Source: Vitreoscilla filiformis (GTDB taxonomy: Bacteria; Pseudomonadota; Gammaproteobacteria; Burkholderiales; Burkholderiaceae_C). Taken from it: DNA of 64,000 nt. Below the pieces are notes generated by a model that did not search any database, was not told where the DNA came from, and worked only from the letters and a program-made list of their open reading frames with translations. Of this stretch, positions 57,300 to 64,000 are shown in pieces (position 1 is the first letter of the stretch; every line of letters starts with the position of its first letter). The stretch lies in assembly GCF_002222655.1 (NCBI RefSeq), contig NZ_CP022423.1:3038001-3102000 (forward strand). Direction: 5' to 3'. A program made the position numbers and the translations under genes.

Positions 57300-58583
57300 A
57301 TGACCTCACCGACTTGGCGCTTCGAAACCGTGTCCGTCCACGGCGGCTACACCCCCGACCCGACCACCCACGCCGTGGCCGTGCCGATCTACCAAACCGT
57401 GGCGTACTCCTTCGACAGCGCCCAGCACGGCGCCGATCTGTTTGACCTGAAGGTGGCCGGCAACATCTACAGCCGCATCATGAACCCGACCTGCGACGTG
57501 CTGGAAAAGCGCGTCGCGGCCCTGGAAGGCGGCATCGGCGCGTTGGCGCTGGCTTCGGGTCAAGCGGCGGTGACGTACGCGATTCAAACCATCACCGAAG
57601 CCGGCGACAACATCGTCGCCAGCAGTGCGCTCTACGGCGGCACCTACAACCTGTTGGCACACACGCTGCCGCAGTTTGGCGTCACCACCCGCTTCGCCGA
57701 CTACCGCGATCCGGCCAGCTTCGAAGCCCTGATCGACGAGAAGACCAAGGCCGTGTTCGTCGAAAGTTTGGGCAACCCCAAGGGCAACATCACCGATTTC
57801 GAGACGATTGCCGCCATCGCCCACGCCAAGGGCGTGCCGCTGATCGTGGACAACACCGTGCCTTCACCCTACCTCTGCCGCCCGATCGAGCACGGCGCGG
57901 ACATCGTGGTGCATTCCCTCACCAAGTACATGGGCGGCCACGGCACGACGCTGGGCGGCATCATCGTGGACTCGGGCAAGTTCCCTTGGGCGGAGCACAA
58001 GGAGCGCTTCCCGCGCCTGAACACGCCGGACGTGAGTTACCACGGCGTGGTCTACACCGAAGCGCTGGGCGCCGCCGCCTACATCGGCCGAGCGCGTGTG
58101 GTGCCGCTGCGCAACATGGGCGCGGCGCTGCCGGCCTTCAGCGCGTTCCAAATTCTGCAAGGCATCGAGACGCTGGCGCTGCGCATGGATCGCATCAGCG
58201 AAAACGCCCTGGCCGTGGCCAAGTTCCTGCAAACCCACCCGAACGTGGAATGGGTGAACTACGCTGGTCTGCCGGATCACCCGGAGCACGCGCTGGTGCA
58301 AAAGTACCTCTCGGGCAAGGGTTCCGGCCTGCTGACGTTTGGTGTCAAGGGTGGCCGCGCTGGCGGCGAGCGTTTCCTCGACAAGCTGGGCCTCTTTACC
58401 CGCCTGGTGAACATCGGCGACGCCAAGAGCCTGGCCACGCACCCGGCTTCCACCACGCACCGCCAGCTCTCACCGGAAGAACTGGTGAAGGCAGGCGTGA
58501 GCGAGGAAACCGTGCGCCTGTCCGTCGGCATTGAGCACATCGACGATTTGCTCGCCGATCTGGATCAAGCGCTGGCCACCTGA
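57300..58583 (+). CDS. metY: O-acetylhomoserine aminocarboxypropyltransferase
   Basis: MetY makes homocysteine from O-acetylhomoserine and sulfide using PLP. The 427-residue protein starts MTSPTWRFETVSVHGGYTPD and carries the PLP Lys at 209 in VVHSLTKYMGGHGTTLGGII. YSRIMNPTCDVLEKRVAALE and ASTTHRQLSPEELVKAGVSE are family blocks. A length near 430 separates it from the shorter cystathionine enzymes. AGGAGA lies 8 bases upstream. Confidence 0.95.
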   Translation: MTSPTWRFETVSVHGGYTPDPTTHAVAVPIYQTVAYSFDSAQHGADLFDLKVAGNIYSRIMNPTCDVLEKRVAALEGGIGALALASGQAAVTYAIQTITEAGDNIVASSALYGGTYNLLAHTLPQFGVTTRFADYRDPASFEALIDEKTKAVFVESLGNPKGNITDFETIAAIAHAKGVPLIVDNTVPSPYLCRPIEHGADIVVHSLTKYMGGHGTTLGGIIVDSGKFPWAEHKERFPRLNTPDVSYHGVVYTEALGAAAYIGRARVVPLRNMGAALPAFSAFQILQGIETLALRMDRISENALAVAKFLQTHPNVEWVNYAGLPDHPEHALVQKYLSGKGSGLLTFGVKGGRAGGERFLDKLGLFTRLVNIGDAKSLATHPASTTHRQLSPEELVKAGVSEETVRLSVGIEHIDDLLADLDQALAT

Positions 58584-58611
58584 CGCCTCCACCCGCATGT
58601 GCGAAAAAAAA

Positions 58612-58637
58612 CCGCCTGACTTGTGAAAATCAGGCGG
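58612..58637 (-). terminator. Rho-independent terminator of prpE
   Basis: CCGCCTGA pairs perfectly with TCAGGCGG over a 10-base loop, and the minus strand then runs into TTTTTTTT. A further hairpin CACCCGGT/ACCGGGTG lies at 58648-58670. It could also stop metY read-through. Confidence 0.8.
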
Positions 58638-58692
58638 CATGAGAAGTCACCCGGTCAACGGAACCGGGTGGCTGGGTTGACTTGGCGGTCGC

Positions 58693-60588
58693 TCAGCGAG
58701 CGGCCAAATCCTTCACTTGTTGCAGAGCGGCGGGGTCTTCCATGGTGGTCAGATCGCCCGGATCGCGGCCTTCGCACACGGCCTGAATGGCGCGGCGCAG
58801 CAGCTTGCCCGACCGGGTCTTGGGCAGCACGGTGACGAACTTGACGGAAGCCGGACGAGCCACAGCACCCAATTGGGCGTCCACCACCTTCATGATCTCG
58901 GCTTCCAGCGCCTTGGCCAGCTCGGGCGTAGCGGCTTTGCTCACGTCCTTCAGCACAGCGAACGCCACAGCGACTTGGCCCTTCAACTGATCGGCCACGC
59001 CCACCACGGCCACTTCGGCCACGTTCGAGTGGCTGGAGATGCTTTCCTCGATCTCGCGGGTGCCCAGACGGTGACCAGCGACGTTGATCACGTCATCGGT
59101 GCGGCCCAGGATGAAGAAGTAACCGTCTTCGTCCTTCACGCCCCAGTCGAAGGTGGAGTACATCACCTTGTTGTGGATGCTCGACCAGTAGGTCTTCACA
59201 TAACGCTGATCGTCGCCCCACACGGTTTGCAGGCAGCCCGGAGGCAGCGGGCCTTCAACGGCGATCACGCCCTTCTTGCCCGGTTCGGTGATCTCTTCGG
59301 CGGTGGTTTCGTCGATGAGCTTCACGTCGTAGCCGTACACGGCCTTGCCCGGCGAGCCGAACTTGCTCGGGGCCGGCTCCACGCCGTTGCAGATCGCCAG
59401 GATCGGCCAGCCGGTTTCGGTTTGCCAGTAGTTATCGACGATGGGCTTGCCCAGCGCTTCGGCGATCCACTTGGCGGTCGGCTCGTCCAGCGGCTCACCG
59501 GCCAAGAACAGGCCGCGCAGGGAAGACAGGTCGTACTTGGTGAGGTACTCGGGGTCTTGCTTCTTGAGCACGCGCACGGCCGTCGGGGCCGAGAACATCA
59601 CGGTGACCTTGTACTTCTCGACCAGGCTCCACCACACGCCGGCGTCCGGACGGGTCGGCAGGCCTTCGTACATGATGGTGGCCATGCCGTTGATCAGCGG
59701 GCCGTAGATGATGTAGCTGTGGCCCACCACCCAGCCGATGTCCGAGGTGGAGAAGTAAGTCTCACCCGGGTTGCCCATGTAGATGTGCTTCATGGACGCG
59801 GCCAGAGCCACGGCGTAGCCGGCGGTGTCGCGCTGCACGCCCTTGGGCTTGCCGGTGGTGCCCGAGGTGTAGAGGATGTAACTCGGGTGGGTGGCATCGA
59901 CCCACTCGCACGGCACCACGGTGTTCAGCTCTTGCTCGCGCAGGGTGGCGTAATCCACATCGCGGCCTTCGGTCTTGGCGTACTCGGCCAGGCCGCGATT
60001 CACCATCAACACGTTGCTCGGCTTGTGGGTGGCCAGGCTGATGGCCTCGTCCAGCAGGTGCTTGTAGGGCACGGACTTGCCGCCACGCATGCCAGCGTCC
60101 GCGCTCACCACGATGGTGGGTTGGGCATCATCAATGCGGCTGGCCAGGGAGTGGCTGGCGAAGCCGCCGAACACCACCGAGTGGATCGCGCCGATGCGCA
60201 CTGCCGCCAGCATGGCGAAGCAGGCTTCGGGGATCATCGGCATGTAGATCAGGACGCGGTCGCCCTTCTTCACGCCCAGCGATTGGTAAATCGCTGCCAT
60301 GCGCTGCACTTCGGCTTGCAGCTCGGCGAAGCTGTAGGCTTTTTCGGTGTTCGTTTCGGTGGAAACGAAGATCAGGGCGTTTTGCTCGCCGCGCTCGGCG
60401 ACGTGGCGATCGACCGCGTTGTAGCAAAGGTTGGTCTGGCCACCCGCAAACCACTTGGCGAACGGCGGGTTGCTGTAATCACAGACTTGTTCGTAGGGCT
60501 TGTGCCAGTGCAGCAGTTGGGCTTGCTCGCCCCAGAAAGCATCGCGCTCCTGGACGGAGCGGCGGTGGAAGTCTGCATAGTTCGTCAT
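58693..60588 (-). CDS. prpE: Propionate--CoA ligase
   Basis: A 631-residue AMP-forming acyl-CoA synthetase. The start is the ATG at 60588 (MTNYADFHRRSVQERDAFWG). The AMP-binding signature is YTSGTTGKPKGVQRDTAGYA and the catalytic, acetylatable Lys is in TRSGKLLRRAIQAVCEGRDP. The N-terminal block NPPFAKWFAGGQTNLCYNAV and the length favour PrpE over acetyl-CoA synthetase, though acetate use is possible. The rest of the methylcitrate pathway is not in the window. It is divergent from katG. Confidence 0.9.
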   Translation of the reverse strand: MTNYADFHRRSVQERDAFWGEQAQLLHWHKPYEQVCDYSNPPFAKWFAGGQTNLCYNAVDRHVAERGEQNALIFVSTETNTEKAYSFAELQAEVQRMAAIYQSLGVKKGDRVLIYMPMIPEACFAMLAAVRIGAIHSVVFGGFASHSLASRIDDAQPTIVVSADAGMRGGKSVPYKHLLDEAISLATHKPSNVLMVNRGLAEYAKTEGRDVDYATLREQELNTVVPCEWVDATHPSYILYTSGTTGKPKGVQRDTAGYAVALAASMKHIYMGNPGETYFSTSDIGWVVGHSYIIYGPLINGMATIMYEGLPTRPDAGVWWSLVEKYKVTVMFSAPTAVRVLKKQDPEYLTKYDLSSLRGLFLAGEPLDEPTAKWIAEALGKPIVDNYWQTETGWPILAICNGVEPAPSKFGSPGKAVYGYDVKLIDETTAEEITEPGKKGVIAVEGPLPPGCLQTVWGDDQRYVKTYWSSIHNKVMYSTFDWGVKDEDGYFFILGRTDDVINVAGHRLGTREIEESISSHSNVAEVAVVGVADQLKGQVAVAFAVLKDVSKAATPELAKALEAEIMKVVDAQLGAVARPASVKFVTVLPKTRSGKLLRRAIQAVCEGRDPGDLTTMEDPAALQQVKDLAAR

Positions 60589-64000
<3,412 letters not shown>

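Overview
The window is GC-rich chromosomal DNA of a betaproteobacterium, most likely of order Burkholderiales (Comamonadaceae or Sphaerotilaceae-like). This rests on the gene order leuC-leuD-leuB-asd-fimV-truA-trpF-trpB-trpA-accD-folC-purF, on the pcm-like/rhodanese/tolC/waaA cluster, and on a parE/lytic transglycosylase/parC operon. The genus cannot be fixed from sequence alone.

Layout. 0-12.5 kb: an incomplete MFS transporter and a small outer-membrane barrel protein face left. parE, a lytic transglycosylase and parC form an overlapping rightward operon. A large PAS sensor kinase and a NarL/LuxR-type response regulator are divergently transcribed, and a TPR protein faces left. 12.6-22.5 kb: a compact integrated element sits at the 3' end of tRNA-Gly(CCC), with all genes on the minus strand. 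From the integrase inward these are a tyrosine recombinase, a ProQ/FinO-domain protein, an AlpA-like regulator, a small winged-helix protein, a 40-codon membrane ORF, a lambda-O-like initiator with five palindromic iterons inside its gene, a DnaB-type helicase, an intergenic block rich in repeats, two orphan proteins, a phage GPA-type HUH replication endonuclease and a membrane protein with a DNA-binding-like tail. Capsid, terminase, Zot, relaxase-coupling and obvious cargo genes were not seen. Att cores and shared arm-type repeats mark both ends.

22.6-36.7 kb: trmB, uppP, a DUF1439-like lipoprotein, and a TetR-MFP-RND efflux operon followed by a Pcm-like methyltransferase, a rhodanese and a TolC-family channel. 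Then come waaA, a phosphohexomutase, ogt and an EamA transporter. 36.7-37.5 kb: eight tRNA genes (Asp, Glu, Ala) in a duplicated array next to gltX. 37.5-55.1 kb: a long leftward biosynthetic block (leucine, aspartate-semialdehyde, tryptophan, fatty acid, folate, purine). Within it fimV appears frameshifted near its 5' end and cvpA is missing from its common place before purF. 55.2-64 kb: a secreted metzincin protease, metY with a hairpin-rich leader, prpE, katG and a cytochrome P450 cut by the right edge.

The most interesting part is the 9.9 kb element. It appears to carry two replication strategies (origin-in-initiator plus DnaB, and an HUH nicking enzyme) and an RNA-chaperone-type ProQ protein placed directly behind its integrase. 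Starts were chosen from reading-frame overlap, ribosome-binding sites and family N-termini. No database search was run.
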